Assembly: GCF_900637855.1 (NCBI RefSeq)
Contig: NZ_LR134440.1
Location: forward strand, 124,001-188,000
From: Neisseria animaloris
GTDB taxonomy: Bacteria; Pseudomonadota; Gammaproteobacteria; Burkholderiales; Neisseriaceae
DNA: 64,000 nucleotides
Reading direction: 5' to 3'
Shown here: piece by piece, positions 27,462 to 36,801 of the stretch
Position numbering within the stretch: position 1 is the first letter of the stretch
Layout: each line of letters starts with the position of its first letter
The notes under the pieces: model-generated
The model's database searches: none
Told to the model about the DNA's origin: nothing
What the model saw: only the letters and a program-made list of their open reading frames with translations
Program-made: the position numbers and the translations under genes

Positions 27462-28202
27462 ATGAACAGATTATTGCAGGCAGGTTTCACGGCGGCAGTG
27501 CTCGTTGGCGTTGCGTTGCCCGCAGCAGCGGAAACCATGGAAGTTTATTTCAACCAGCAGGGGCAGGTTACTGCAAGCATGTCGGCGGTATCGTATGTGC
27601 GTAAATACGAGGTAAAAGACGGCATTGCGCAAGTGCAGGATTTCTATTACCCGTCGTTGAAAAAATATTCCGACCCGTATCAGATAACGGCAAACCAGAT
27701 TAAAGAATTTGTGCCTGCTTTGGCGAACGGCACCATTACACTGTGGCATTTTAACGGCCAGAAAAAGATGACCGGCCAGTATAAAAACGGCAAACCGGAC
27801 GGCGAGTGGATAAACTGGTATCCAAACGGTAAAAAGTCTGCCGTAATGCCTTACGCTGAAGGAAAAAGCGAAGGCACGGGGGCGCGTTTTTACCGTAACG
27901 GCAACAAAGAGAGCGAGATTCAATTTAAAAACAATCAGGCCAACGGTTATTGGAAGCAATGGTATCAAAGCGGCGAGCCTAAAACCGAGATGGTAATGGT
28001 AAACGACAAGCCGGTGAGCATCATCAGTTGGAATGAAGACGGGCTGCTGCTTTCGGAAATCACCATGACTGACGGAAAGAGAAACGGCATCGTGCTCGAT
28101 TGGCATGACAACGGTGCCAAAAAATCGGAGGCGGTTTATCAGGATGGCGAACTGATAAAAAAGACCGTTTGGGATGAAGAAGGTTATCTGTTGGAAGAGT
28201 AA
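27462..28202 (+). CDS. exported YwqK/MORN-like repeat protein
   Basis: A 246-residue protein with a clear signal peptide (MNRLLQAGFTAAVLVGVALPAAA, cleavage near residue 23). From about residue 85 it has several repeats of the form xxWYPNGKK/FYRNGNKES/WYQSGEPKTEM/WHDNGAKKSE, the YwqK or MORN-2 type beta-hairpin repeat. The domain is sometimes labelled 'toxin-antitoxin YwqK family antitoxin', but no toxin gene is adjacent and the signal peptide speaks for an envelope or secreted location. It starts eight bases after the aldehyde dehydrogenase gene, so the two are probably co-transcribed. Function is unknown. Confidence 0.8.
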   Translation: MNRLLQAGFTAAVLVGVALPAAAETMEVYFNQQGQVTASMSAVSYVRKYEVKDGIAQVQDFYYPSLKKYSDPYQITANQIKEFVPALANGTITLWHFNGQKKMTGQYKNGKPDGEWINWYPNGKKSAVMPYAEGKSEGTGARFYRNGNKESEIQFKNNQANGYWKQWYQSGEPKTEMVMVNDKPVSIISWNEDGLLLSEITMTDGKRNGIVLDWHDNGAKKSEAVYQDGELIKKTVWDEEGYLLEE

Positions 28203-28227
28203 AACATAAAGCCGGAACAGCATTCTT

Positions 28228-28263
28228 CGAGGCCGTCTGAAAAACATATTTCAGACGGCCTTT
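28228..28263 (+). terminator. DUS-pair terminator after the YwqK-repeat gene
   Basis: GAGGCCGTCTGAAA pairs with TTTCAGACGGCCT over a short loop and is followed by a T-rich tract. Confidence 0.7.
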
Positions 28264-28356
28264 ACATTCGTCTTTCCGACAGGCAAATGTTTTCCGTTAT
28301 AATGCTCACTTTCTTAACCGTTGTTTCCAAAACATATTCAGGCCGTCTGAACACCC

Positions 28357-29688
28357 ATGAAATTTGCCCGAGCCTACCGCCGTTGGTGGCGTTACCGTAC
28401 ATACTGCAGCGATGCGACTTTGCCGGCGCATTCGTTGGATTGCCCCGAATGCGGCTTGCGTATGAAACTGCCGCGTTTGCGGCAGGGGCAAGAAGCACAC
28501 TGCCCGCGATGCGGATATGAAGTGGTTGAAATCGAAAAAAATCCCTATATCGCTCCTTTGGCGTACGCCGTTGCATCTTTGGTGCTGATGGTATTTGTGT
28601 ATAACATGATGTTTGTTACCGTAACGATAGCCGGAGTAACATCAATTCTGTCGCTGCCTTCGATGATGAAACAGTTGATTTTGTCGGACTTCGGTTTTCT
28701 GGCGGAAGTGATGTTCGTGCTTACCTTTGGCACGCCGCTGCTGTTTCTGCTGCTTTGTATATACGTGTATACCTCTCTGATACGCGACAAAATTTATCCA
28801 GGGCTGTTTTACGCTACCCGCACGTTGGTGCGGCTGCGCCATTGGATTATGGTGGATGTGTTTTTTATTTCGACGCTGGTGTCGTACATCAAACTTTCTT
28901 CGGTGGCACGGGTGGAATTCGGCGCGGCGTTTTATCTGATGTTCGGGTTGGCCGTGATGCTGATACGTACTTCGGTGGCGATTCCGCAACATTGGGTTTA
29001 TTATAAAATCCACCACATGCTCGGCAGAAATGCTGTTCAGACGGCCTCCGAAGAGCATGTCTGTTGCAGCCGCTGCCTGTATTTCCGTGATAAAACCGAA
29101 AGCACTTGCGGTGTGTGCGGAGCCGATTTATACCGCCGTCGCCCGCAGAGTTTGAGCGTATCGATGGCGTTTTTGGTTGCGGCCATCGTACTGTATGTTC
29201 CTGCCAATGTATTGCCGATCATGATTTCCTCAAACCCGACAACAGTGCAGATTAATACGATTTTCAACGGCATCGTGTATATGTGGAACGACGGCGACAA
29301 GCTGATTGCGGTGATTATTTTCAGCGCGAGTATTTTGGTGCCGGTGGCAAAAATCGTATCGCTGTTGTTTTTAATCGGCAGTGCGCGTTTCGGGCTGCCG
29401 ATAGGTATACATAAAATGTCGCTGCTCTATCGTTTCACCGAGGCGGTAGGCAAATGGTCGATGATTGATATTTTTGTCATCATTATTTTAATGAGCGCCT
29501 TCCACTCCAACCTGGCGCGGGTAGTGCCGGGTGCTGCGGCCATATACTTTTGTTTGGTGGTGCTGCTTACCATGCTTTCCGCTTATTTTTTCGATCCGCG
29601 CCTATTGTGGGACAAAACCCGCAACGATACTGCTTTAACCGAAAGGCCGTCTGAAAACGTGCCAGCAAACCAACCCGAATATGAATAA
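28357..29688 (+). CDS. pqiA: paraquat-inducible protein A (LetA-like inner-membrane subunit)
   Basis: A 443-residue polytopic inner-membrane protein with two PqiA domains of about four helices each. Each is preceded by a zinc-ribbon pair: C29/C32 with C49/C52 (CPECG, CPRCG), and later CCSRC with CGVCG around residues 230-250. PqiA works with the MCE protein PqiB and lipoprotein PqiC to move lipids across the envelope. The pqiB start lies inside its last codons (8-base overlap), showing translational coupling. Coding DUS copies lie near 29036 and 29644, and another sits about 15 bases before the start codon. Confidence 0.92.
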   Translation: MKFARAYRRWWRYRTYCSDATLPAHSLDCPECGLRMKLPRLRQGQEAHCPRCGYEVVEIEKNPYIAPLAYAVASLVLMVFVYNMMFVTVTIAGVTSILSLPSMMKQLILSDFGFLAEVMFVLTFGTPLLFLLLCIYVYTSLIRDKIYPGLFYATRTLVRLRHWIMVDVFFISTLVSYIKLSSVARVEFGAAFYLMFGLAVMLIRTSVAIPQHWVYYKIHHMLGRNAVQTASEEHVCCSRCLYFRDKTESTCGVCGADLYRRRPQSLSVSMAFLVAAIVLYVPANVLPIMISSNPTTVQINTIFNGIVYMWNDGDKLIAVIIFSASILVPVAKIVSLLFLIGSARFGLPIGIHKMSLLYRFTEAVGKWSMIDIFVIIILMSAFHSNLARVVPGAAAIYFCLVVLLTMLSAYFFDPRLLWDKTRNDTALTERPSENVPANQPEYE

Positions 29689-31327
29689 CGAAAATCCAAA
29701 AAACGATAACCAACCCGTACCGGCCCGTGTACGCAAAACCAATGTATTCACCTCGGTGGTGTGGCTGATTCCGCTAATCGCTTTGATCGTAGGCGGCTGG
29801 CTGCTGATGAAAGACATCCGCAACCGGGGGCCTGAAGTAACCCTGTTGATGGAAAGTGCCGACGGTATCGAAGTGAACAATACCGTGGTAAAAGTGCTGA
29901 GTGTGGAAGTAGGGCGTGTTTCACGCATCCGGCTGCGCAGCGACCGCAAAGGTGTGGAAGTAACCGCCCGCCTTACGGCGGATGCCAAAGATATGATGCG
30001 CAAAGACACCCAATTTTGGGTAGTGAAACCGCGCATCGACCAAAGCGGCATTACCGGCCTGAATACTTTGGTTTCAGGCTCTTATATCGCATTCACGCCG
30101 GGCAACAGCGAAGAAACCGAAGATGTTTTTGAAGTGTTGGATATTCCGCCGATTGCCGCCATCGGTCAAAGCGGTTTGCGCCTGAAACTGATTGGTGCCA
30201 ACAATAAAATGATTGCCGTCGGCAGCCCCGTGCTTTACGAAGACTTTATGGTGGGGCAGGTGGAAAGCGCCCAGTTCGACCCGAAAGATCAAACCGTTAA
30301 TTACACCGTTTTCATTCAAAGCCCGAACGACAAACTAGTAGGCGAACACAGCCAGTTTTGGTTGCAAAGCGGCATCAATATCGAAACCACCAACGGTGGA
30401 GTCCGCGTAGATTCCGCCCCGCTTTCCGCATTGCTTTCCGGCGCAATTTCGTTCGGTACGCCGTTGGATGGCGACAAAGGTAAACCCGCGGTCAATGACG
30501 ATACTTTCGAACTGTATGACGACCGCAGCCAAATCGACAACCTGCCAAGCTCGCGGGCGTTGTATTACATTGCTTTTTTTAAACAAAGTGTGCGCGGTTT
30601 GAACCCGGGTGCGCCGGTGGAATACAAAGGCATCAATATCGGGGCCGTGGCCGACGTGCCATATTTTGCCGGCAGCGACAGCCTGAAACTTCTGCAAAAC
30701 GGTTGGATTCCCGTACGTATCCGCATAGAACCCGCCCGTATGGAAATCAATACGGGCGAGCAAAGCCGCGAATACTGGCAAAACCAGTTTCAGACGGCCT
30801 TAAAGAAAGGTTTGACCGCAACCATTTCAAGCAACAATCTGCTAACCGGCAGCAAAATGATTGAATTGAACGACCAGCCTTCATCAAGCGCGAAACTCAA
30901 ACCGTATGCAGATTATGCCGGCAATGTCGTGATTGCCACCCAAAACGGCGGCTTGGACAATTTGCAGGCTCAGTTGGGCGATTTGCTGGAAAAATTCAAC
31001 AAGTTGCCACTAGACAAAACCGTCGGCGAATTAAACGGCTCGCTACGCGAATTAAAAGCCACGTTGAAATCTGCCAATGCGCTTCTCGGCAAACCGCAAA
31101 CGCAGAATATTCCGCAAGAATTGAACCGGACGCTGAAAGAATTACGCCAAACTCTGCAAGGCGTATCACCGCAGTCGCCGCTGTATGGCGATGTTCAGGC
31201 CACGCTGCAAAGCATAGATAAAACCCTGAAAGAAGCGCAGCCGGTTATCAATACCTTGAAAGAAAAACCCAATGCGCTGATTTTCAACAGCAATGTTAAA
31301 GACCCGATACCGAAAGGAAGCCGCTGA
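29681..31327 (+). CDS. pqiB: PqiB, MCE-domain lipid transport protein
   Basis: A 548-residue periplasmic protein anchored by one N-terminal helix (VVWLIPLIALIVGGWLLM, about residues 27-44). Three MCE domains follow (starting around 48, 160 and 285), then a coiled-coil-rich C-terminal third (LQAQLGDLLEKFNKLPL onward) that in the family builds a needle-like channel across the periplasm. It overlaps pqiA by eight bases and pqiC by one. One intragenic DUS is at about 30789. Its length matches E. coli PqiB (546). Confidence 0.93.
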   Translation: MNNENPKNDNQPVPARVRKTNVFTSVVWLIPLIALIVGGWLLMKDIRNRGPEVTLLMESADGIEVNNTVVKVLSVEVGRVSRIRLRSDRKGVEVTARLTADAKDMMRKDTQFWVVKPRIDQSGITGLNTLVSGSYIAFTPGNSEETEDVFEVLDIPPIAAIGQSGLRLKLIGANNKMIAVGSPVLYEDFMVGQVESAQFDPKDQTVNYTVFIQSPNDKLVGEHSQFWLQSGINIETTNGGVRVDSAPLSALLSGAISFGTPLDGDKGKPAVNDDTFELYDDRSQIDNLPSSRALYYIAFFKQSVRGLNPGAPVEYKGINIGAVADVPYFAGSDSLKLLQNGWIPVRIRIEPARMEINTGEQSREYWQNQFQTALKKGLTATISSNNLLTGSKMIELNDQPSSSAKLKPYADYAGNVVIATQNGGLDNLQAQLGDLLEKFNKLPLDKTVGELNGSLRELKATLKSANALLGKPQTQNIPQELNRTLKELRQTLQGVSPQSPLYGDVQATLQSIDKTLKEAQPVINTLKEKPNALIFNSNVKDPIPKGSR

Positions 31328-31845
31328 TGCGTAAAATATTTTTTATTGCCGCCTTTGCCGCGTTAAGCGCATGCAGCACGCCTGCACCGCAGTATTTCAC
31401 ATTGCCCGACAGCCAATACAGCCAGCCTGCACGCAGAGGCAGTGAAATCGCCGTACGCGTTTATTTGGCGGAGCCGTTAAACAACGGCGGCCTTGTGTAT
31501 CAAACCGATGCCTACCATGTGAATTTTGCCCGCAACCATCTTTGGGCAGCTGCGCTGGATAACGCATTGACCGCCGGTTTCAGTAACAAACTCAATCGCT
31601 CGGATACCCGCTATATGTTTGTGCCTGCCGCGCGGAGCGGTAGCACGCAGACATTAAAAATTTATGTGGAAGCGTTTCAGGGCAGTTATCAGGGCAAGAC
31701 TTTGGTAAGCGGCTATGCCTTGTGGCCGAACGGAGAGAGCAGGCCGTTCCATATCGAAACGCCACAGCAGGGCGACGGCTATACCGCAATGGTCGAATCG
31801 CTTAACAAAGGTTTGGAAGATGCCGCACAAGCGATTGTCTATTAA
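31327..31845 (+). CDS. pqiC: PqiC, outer-membrane lipoprotein of the Pqi system
   Basis: A 172-residue lipoprotein with signal peptide MRKIFFIAAFAALSAC; the lipobox LSAC puts the lipidated Cys at residue 16. The mature part begins STPAPQYFTLPDSQYSQP, which matches the ABC-transport-auxiliary lipoprotein family, where such proteins sit in the outer membrane and contact the PqiB needle. Its ATG shares one base with the pqiB stop (TGATG), so it is the third coupled gene. A DUS-pair stem-loop closes the operon. Confidence 0.9.
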   Translation: MRKIFFIAAFAALSACSTPAPQYFTLPDSQYSQPARRGSEIAVRVYLAEPLNNGGLVYQTDAYHVNFARNHLWAAALDNALTAGFSNKLNRSDTRYMFVPAARSGSTQTLKIYVEAFQGSYQGKTLVSGYALWPNGESRPFHIETPQQGDGYTAMVESLNKGLEDAAQAIVY

Positions 31846-31863
31846 TTCGGCTTTCAGTCTTAA

Positions 31864-31898
31864 AAGGCCGCCTGAAAAAGCTTTTTCAGACGGCCTTT
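31864..31898 (+). terminator. DUS-pair terminator of the pqi operon
   Basis: AAGGCCGCCTGAAAAAGC faces GCTTTTTCAGACGGCCTT. The left copy has one base change from the DUS (GCC for GTC). Confidence 0.7.
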
Positions 31899-31987
31899 GC
31901 TGTTTGTCTGCCGGATATCTCTCACCCGCATTAGCGGAAATGTTGTTTTTCGGCTAAAATATGCAGCTATTTAATTCCAATTTTATC

Positions 31988-32026
31988 AGGCCGTCTGAAA
32001 AAGCCGGACACTGTTTCAGACGGCCT
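31988..32026. repeat. DUS pair upstream of lepA
   Basis: AGGCCGTCTGAAA and TTTCAGACGGCCT with a 13-base loop lie 21 bases before the lepA start. A leader hairpin or a second terminator is possible. Confidence 0.5.
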
Positions 32027-32046
32027 ACACAGCACAAAAGAGTAGT

Positions 32047-33852
32047 ATGTCTAACTCAATGAAAAATATTAGAAACTTTTCCATTATCGCCCACATCGAC
32101 CACGGCAAATCCACACTGGCCGACCGCTTTATTCAATATTGCGGCGGCTTGGAAATGCGAGAAATGAGCACGCAGGTGCTGGACTCGATGGATATTGAAA
32201 AAGAGCGCGGCATTACCATCAAAGCGCAAACCGCCGCCCTGAACTATAAAGCGCGCGACGGGCAAACCTATCAGCTCAACCTGATCGACACGCCCGGACA
32301 CGTCGACTTTTCCTACGAAGTTTCCCGCTCGTTATCTGCTTGCGAAGGCGCACTTTTGGTGGTGGACGCTTCGCAAGGTGTGGAAGCACAAACCGTGGCC
32401 AACTGCTACACTGCGATTGATTTGGGCGTGGAAGTGGTACCCGTGCTGAACAAAATCGATTTGCCTGCCGCCGACCCCGACCGCGTGGCGCAGGAAATCG
32501 AAGACATCATCGGCATCGATGCCGTCGGCGCGGTAACCTGCTCCGCCAAAAGCGGCTTGGGCGTGGAAGACGTGTTGGAAGAAATCGTAGCCAAAATTCC
32601 TGCTCCCGAAGGTGATGAAGAAGCATCTTTAAAAGCCATGATTATCGACTCTTGGTTTGATAATTATGTCGGCGTGGTGATGCTTATCCGCATTAAAGAC
32701 GGCCGTCTGAAACTGAAAGACAAAGTTCAGTTTATGAGCACCAAAGCGGAAACCCAAGTCGAGCAACTGGGCGTATTCACGCCTAAATCGGTGCAGAAAC
32801 AAGAATTAAAAGCCGGCGAAGTAGGCTTCCTGATTACCGGCATCAAAGAATTGAATGCTGCCAAAGTTGGCGACACCATTACCTTGGCAGCCAATCCTGC
32901 CGAAAAAGCTCTGCCTGGTTTCCAAGAGGTTCAATCGCAGGTATTTGCCGGTTTGTATCCGGTGGAAAGCCACGATTACGAAGCCTTGCGCGACGCTTTG
33001 GAAAAACTGCAATTAAACGACGCTTCGCTGAAATTCGAGCCGGAAGTTTCCCAAGCCTTGGGTTTCGGCTTCCGCTGCGGCTTCTTGGGGCTGTTGCATT
33101 TGGAAATCGTGCAGGAGCGCTTGGAGCGCGAATTCGATATGGACTTGATTACCACTGCGCCGACGGTGGTATATGAAGTATTGCTGAAAAACGGCGAAAA
33201 AATCGAAGTGGAAAACCCGTCCAAACTGCCGGATGTCGGTTTGATTGATACCATTTTCGAGCCGATTATTACCGCTACTATTTTGGTGCCGCAAGAATAT
33301 GTGGGTGCTGTGATGACTTTGTGTAACCAAAAACGCGGTGTGCAGAGAAACATGCAATACATGGGTCGGCAAGTGATGCTGACTTATGATCTGCCCATGA
33401 ACGAAGTAGTGATGGACTTTTTTGATAAGTTGAAATCCACTTCGCGCGGTTATGCTTCGTTAGACTACGAATTCAAAGAATTCCAAGCAGCCGATCTGAT
33501 TAAGCTGGATATCATGGTCAACGGCGAAAAAGTCGATGCCTTGAGCCTGATTGTCCACCGCTCCAATGCCGTGTTCCGCGGCCGCGAACTGGCGGCGAAA
33601 ATGCGCGAACTGATTCCGCGCCAGATGTTCGATATTGCCGTGCAAGCGGCAATAGGCAGCCAGATTATCGCCCGCGAAACCGTGAAAGCCCTGCGTAAAA
33701 ACGTATTGGCCAAATGTTACGGCGGCGATATTACGCGTAAGAAAAAACTTCTTGAAAAACAGAAAGCCGGTAAACGCCGTATGAAGCAGGTCGGCAATGT
33801 GGAAATTCCGCAGAGCGCGTTCTTGGCTATTTTGCAGGTTGGGGATAAATAA
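32047..33852 (+). CDS. lepA: elongation factor 4 (LepA) GTPase
   Basis: A ribosome-associated translational GTPase. The 601 residues show the G-domain motifs AHIDHGKST (P-loop), [18 protein letters not shown] and NKIDLPAAD. Domains II, III and V and the LepA-specific C-terminal domain (ending [22 protein letters not shown]) follow. The ATG at 32047 has AAAAGAG upstream; a second in-frame ATG at 32059 corresponds to the usual [14 protein letters not shown] start, so the first four residues are uncertain. The lepB start overlaps its stop by one base, the common lepA-lepB arrangement. Confidence 0.97.
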   Translation: MSNSMKNIRNFSIIAHIDHGKSTLADRFIQYCGGLEMREMSTQVLDSMDIEKERGITIKAQTAALNYKARDGQTYQLNLIDTPGHVDFSYEVSRSLSACEGALLVVDASQGVEAQTVANCYTAIDLGVEVVPVLNKIDLPAADPDRVAQEIEDIIGIDAVGAVTCSAKSGLGVEDVLEEIVAKIPAPEGDEEASLKAMIIDSWFDNYVGVVMLIRIKDGRLKLKDKVQFMSTKAETQVEQLGVFTPKSVQKQELKAGEVGFLITGIKELNAAKVGDTITLAANPAEKALPGFQEVQSQVFAGLYPVESHDYEALRDALEKLQLNDASLKFEPEVSQALGFGFRCGFLGLLHLEIVQERLEREFDMDLITTAPTVVYEVLLKNGEKIEVENPSKLPDVGLIDTIFEPIITATILVPQEYVGAVMTLCNQKRGVQRNMQYMGRQVMLTYDLPMNEVVMDFFDKLKSTSRGYASLDYEFKEFQAADLIKLDIMVNGEKVDALSLIVHRSNAVFRGRELAAKMRELIPRQMFDIAVQAAIGSQIIARETVKALRKNVLAKCYGGDITRKKKLLEKQKAGKRRMKQVGNVEIPQSAFLAILQVGDK

Positions 33853-34838
33853 TGAGTAAAACATTGATACTGGGCGCAGTTGCCGCTCTGATTATCGGTT
33901 TGGTGCTGTTTGCCGGAAGTAATAAGCAGCGCGAAGAAAACGGTGAGTGGAGTAATTCGCTGCAATGGGGCTATCTGCTGATGATGATAGGTGCGTTCGG
34001 CATATTGTCGGCATTCATGAGTTTCACTGCCGTTTTGCTGATTTTCGTGCTGTTTACCGGTGTGGTTTGGATTATCCATAAAGGCCGTCTGAAAAAGCAG
34101 GCGGGAAGTGTGGAAAGTAATCATTTTACCGATTATATGGGCGGGTTTTTCCCGATTATTCTGGTGGTATTCGTATTGCGTACTTTTATCGGCGAACCGT
34201 TCCAGATTCCTTCCAGTTCGATGCGCCCCGGTTTGGTAGTCGGCGATTTTATTTTGGTAAATAAGTTTGCCTACGGCATCCGCACGCCGATTATCAATAA
34301 CGTTTTGATTCCGGTGGGCAGCGTGGAACGGGGCAATGTTGTGGTGTTCAATTATCCTGAAGATACATCCATCAATTACATCAAGCGTGCCGTCGGTTTG
34401 CCGGGCGATTTGGTGGAATATAAAGATAAGGTGTTGAGTGTTAACGGGAAAGTAGTAGAGGATCACTCCGTCGGCGAGCAAAGCTATACGGAAAATACCC
34501 GCCAGTACGGTTCCCTCACCGTTCATGCCGAAGCATTTAAGGAAACACTCGGTTCACACCAGTTTGAAGTGTTGAAAATTCCGGAACAGCCCAGCTTCCT
34601 GCCGCAAGGCGTGCGTCCTGAGTTCGCCCACCGCCAGAATTGCGAGTATGCGCAGGACGGATCGTGGTTCAGATGTGTTGTGCCCGAAGGCCATTATTTT
34701 ATGATGGGCGATAACCGCGATAATAGTGAAGACTCGCGTTATTGGGGTTTTGTCAGCGATAAGCTGATTGTCGGCAAGGCTTTCTTTATTTGGATGAATT
34801 TCGGTGATATGAGCCGTATCGGTATGAAAATCCGATAG
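33852..34838 (+). CDS. lepB: signal peptidase I
   Basis: An inner-membrane serine protease that cleaves signal peptides of exported proteins. The 328 residues have an N-terminal helix (4-22), a second pair of helices (39-75) and the catalytic region: Ser123 in PSSSMRPGLVVGDF and Lys178 in YIKRAVGLPGD. The family boxes GDNRDNSEDSRYWGF and the C-terminal FWMNF follow. Ser-Lys spacing of 55 is the same as in E. coli. A DUS-matching stretch inside the gene (about 34082) encodes KGRLKK. It is translationally coupled to lepA and ends at a strong DUS terminator. Confidence 0.97.
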   Translation: MSKTLILGAVAALIIGLVLFAGSNKQREENGEWSNSLQWGYLLMMIGAFGILSAFMSFTAVLLIFVLFTGVVWIIHKGRLKKQAGSVESNHFTDYMGGFFPIILVVFVLRTFIGEPFQIPSSSMRPGLVVGDFILVNKFAYGIRTPIINNVLIPVGSVERGNVVVFNYPEDTSINYIKRAVGLPGDLVEYKDKVLSVNGKVVEDHSVGEQSYTENTRQYGSLTVHAEAFKETLGSHQFEVLKIPEQPSFLPQGVRPEFAHRQNCEYAQDGSWFRCVVPEGHYFMMGDNRDNSEDSRYWGFVSDKLIVGKAFFIWMNFGDMSRIGMKIR

Positions 34839-34854
34839 TTGGATCTGTCTTGAT

Positions 34855-34892
34855 GAGGCCGTCTGAAAAAGGTTTTCAGACGGCCTTTTTTA
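34855..34892 (+). terminator. DUS-pair terminator of lepA-lepB
   Basis: GAGGCCGTCTGAAAA and TTTTCAGACGGCC with a tiny loop and a run of T residues. Confidence 0.8.
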
Positions 34893-34940
34893 TGGGTAGG
34901 GGGATATGGCTGCGAAAAGCGCCGGTTTATCCGTTATCCA

Positions 34941-34969
34941 TTGAAAATAAACAATAATCAGCGCATAAT
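34941..34969 (+). promoter_or_regulatory. sigma70 promoter of argD with an overlapping dyad
   Basis: TTGAAA (34941-34946), 17 bases, CATAAT (34964-34969). The -10 is overlapped by the dyad AATGA-CTC-TCATT (34967-34979). Within the window 34964-34982 about 13 of 19 bases match a Fur consensus, so a repressor site is possible. Confidence 0.5.
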
Positions 34970-34998
34970 GACTCTCATTTTTTGAAAAAGGAATACCC

Positions 34999-36186
34999 AT
35001 GCAAAACTATCTGACTCCCAATTTTGCTTTCGCTCCCGTTATTCCCGATCACGCCTCCGGCAGTCGGGTGTGGGATAGTGAAGGGAGGGAATACATTGAT
35101 TTGGCAGGTGGTATTGCGGTAAATGCGTTGGGGCACTGCCACCCCGTATTGGTTAGGGCATTAACCGAGCAGGCGGGAAAATTGTGGCATATCTCCAATA
35201 TCTACACTACCGAACCCGCACAAAAACTGGCAAAAAAGCTGACTGAGCATACTTTTGCCGAGAAAGTGTTTTTTTGCAATTCCGGTGCGGAAGCCAATGA
35301 AGCGGCGTTAAAACTGGCACGCAAATATGCCCGCGATCATTTCGGCGAAGGTAAAAACGAAATCATCGCCTGCATTAACGGTTTTCACGGGCGCACATTG
35401 TTCACGGTTTCCGTAGGCGGCCAGCCGAAATACAGCCAAGATTTCGCTCCTTTGCCGCCTGCCATTTCCCATGTGCCGTTTAACGATGTCAAAGCATTGT
35501 CCGAAGCGGTCAGCGAGCGAACTTGCGCAGTTATCCTCGAACCGATACAAGGCGAAAGCGGTGTTTTGCCGGTTGATGCCGAATTTTTGCACACTGCGCG
35601 CCGATTATGTGATGAAAACCATGCTTTGTTGATTTTGGATGAAGTGCAAACAGGCATGGGGCGCACGGGCAAATTATTTACTTATGAACATTACGGCGTT
35701 ACGCCCGATATTCTTACCAGCGCCAAAGCACTCGGCAGCGGCTTTCCGATTGGTGCGATGCTGACGACCGATAAAATCGCTGCGGCTTTTACTCCGGGAA
35801 CGCACGGCACCACTTTTGGCGGAAACCCACTGGCATGTGCCGTTGCCGGAAGCGCTTTTGATGTGATTAATGCGGCGGATACGTTGGAAAACGTTCATCA
35901 GCAAGGAGAAAAGCTAAAGGCCGTCTTAAAAGATTTGGGTGATGAAACAGGCGTGTTTAAAGAAGTTCGCGGTATGGGGTTGCTGGTAGGCTGTGTTTTG
36001 GCGGACGAATATGCAGGCCGTGCCGGAGAGTTGATACAAGAAGCGTTGAAACATGGCTTGATGATTTTAGTGGCCGGCGGAAATGTTATCCGCTTGGCTC
36101 CCAGCTTGTTGTTGAATGACGAAGATAGGGAAGAAGGAATACGCCGCCTGCGTTTGGCGGTATCGTCGTGGCTGGGGAAGCAGTAG
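34999..36186 (+). CDS. argD: acetylornithine aminotransferase
   Basis: A PLP-dependent class III aminotransferase of arginine (and possibly lysine) synthesis, converting N-acetylglutamate semialdehyde to N-acetylornithine. The 395 residues include FFCNSGAEANEAALKLAR (phosphate binding), FHGRTLFTVS, LILDEVQTGMGRTGK with Asp214, and the PLP lysine at about 243 in SAKALGSGFP. AAAAAGGAAT precedes the start at good spacing. It is a single gene, with its own promoter upstream and no co-directional gene behind it. A degraded IS5-type element begins 38 bases after its stop. Confidence 0.95.
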   Translation: MQNYLTPNFAFAPVIPDHASGSRVWDSEGREYIDLAGGIAVNALGHCHPVLVRALTEQAGKLWHISNIYTTEPAQKLAKKLTEHTFAEKVFFCNSGAEANEAALKLARKYARDHFGEGKNEIIACINGFHGRTLFTVSVGGQPKYSQDFAPLPPAISHVPFNDVKALSEAVSERTCAVILEPIQGESGVLPVDAEFLHTARRLCDENHALLILDEVQTGMGRTGKLFTYEHYGVTPDILTSAKALGSGFPIGAMLTTDKIAAAFTPGTHGTTFGGNPLACAVAGSAFDVINAADTLENVHQQGEKLKAVLKDLGDETGVFKEVRGMGLLVGCVLADEYAGRAGELIQEALKHGLMILVAGGNVIRLAPSLLLNDEDREEGIRRLRLAVSSWLGKQ

Positions 36187-36224
36187 TCGGTTTATTGCCT
36201 TGATATGTAAATAATTAAGATGTT

Positions 36225-36672
36225 GAGACCTTTGCAAAATAGCTCTTTACCCAACAGCTGAAATTCAAACACGGGATTTCGGCTGTTTTTACTCCAATTA
36301 TCCCCTTTATCCTTTCTCAGATACCCAATCATAGGGTATCCCTACCGCTTTTCAGACGGCCTCAGGCGCACGTAGCCTGTTGGCTGCTTTCAGTAGGTTC
36401 AAATAAATCGCTTTTACTTTGTGCCGTCATTTTGCTCAGATCAAAATGATCAGTGGACGGTTGAGCTAGTCGCTAATGGAGCGGATTCTCTGACGGTTCA
36501 AGTAATGTTCGACGGGGTTTTCAATCGATCACTTGCTCCAGTTTCAATAAAGGGGGGGAGCGGTCGATGTGTTTGGCAATCATGGCCTGTATGGTTTGCT
36601 GAAAGAAGATGCTCATGGAAACTCCCCTAAATATCTTAAGTAGCGAATTCAGGAGAGTTTTGCAACGGTCTC
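36225..36672 (-). mobile_element. IS5-family derivative, internally deleted (copy 1)
   Basis: About 448 bases bounded by inverted ends GAGACCTTTGCAAAA and (complement) GAGACCGTTGCAAAA, the neisserial IS1106/IS1655-type termini. The left 200 bases are nearly identical to copy 2 at 43871-44405, including a DUS near 36350. Only the ends of the transposase gene remain. No matching target duplication is seen at the flanks. The two copies face the same way and bracket the tbp-slam operon. Confidence 0.75.
36361..36616 (-). pseudogene. IS5-type transposase remnant (copy 1)
   Basis: The N-terminal piece begins at 36616 (MSIFFQQTIQAMIAKHIDRS... to LEQVID) and runs into a stop at 36521-36523. The C-terminal piece, near 36361-36420 on the same strand, encodes KVKAIYLNLLKAANRLRA and a stop. 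The middle of the transposase, with its catalytic acidic residues, is missing, so it cannot be active. Confidence 0.75.
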
Positions 36673-36801
36673 TATCTATGTGATATATCTGCGCCTGTTG
36701 AGCTGCTATGCCTTGAACGGCACCCGCATTCGGCAAGTTTTCAAGGCCGCGGCCTTTATTCGTGCTATTGGTTATCAATCAGTTTGGCCGTTTAGCAGCT
36801 G
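36673..36801. other. gap between IS copy 1 and slam
   Basis: Nothing recognised; it contains a GC-rich AAGGCCGCGGCCTT palindrome at about 36742-36755. Confidence 0.3.

Noticed and set aside
27462-28202. YwqK protein as an antitoxin of a toxin-antitoxin pair
   Set aside because: It has a signal peptide and no neighbouring toxin gene; the label comes only from the repeat family name.
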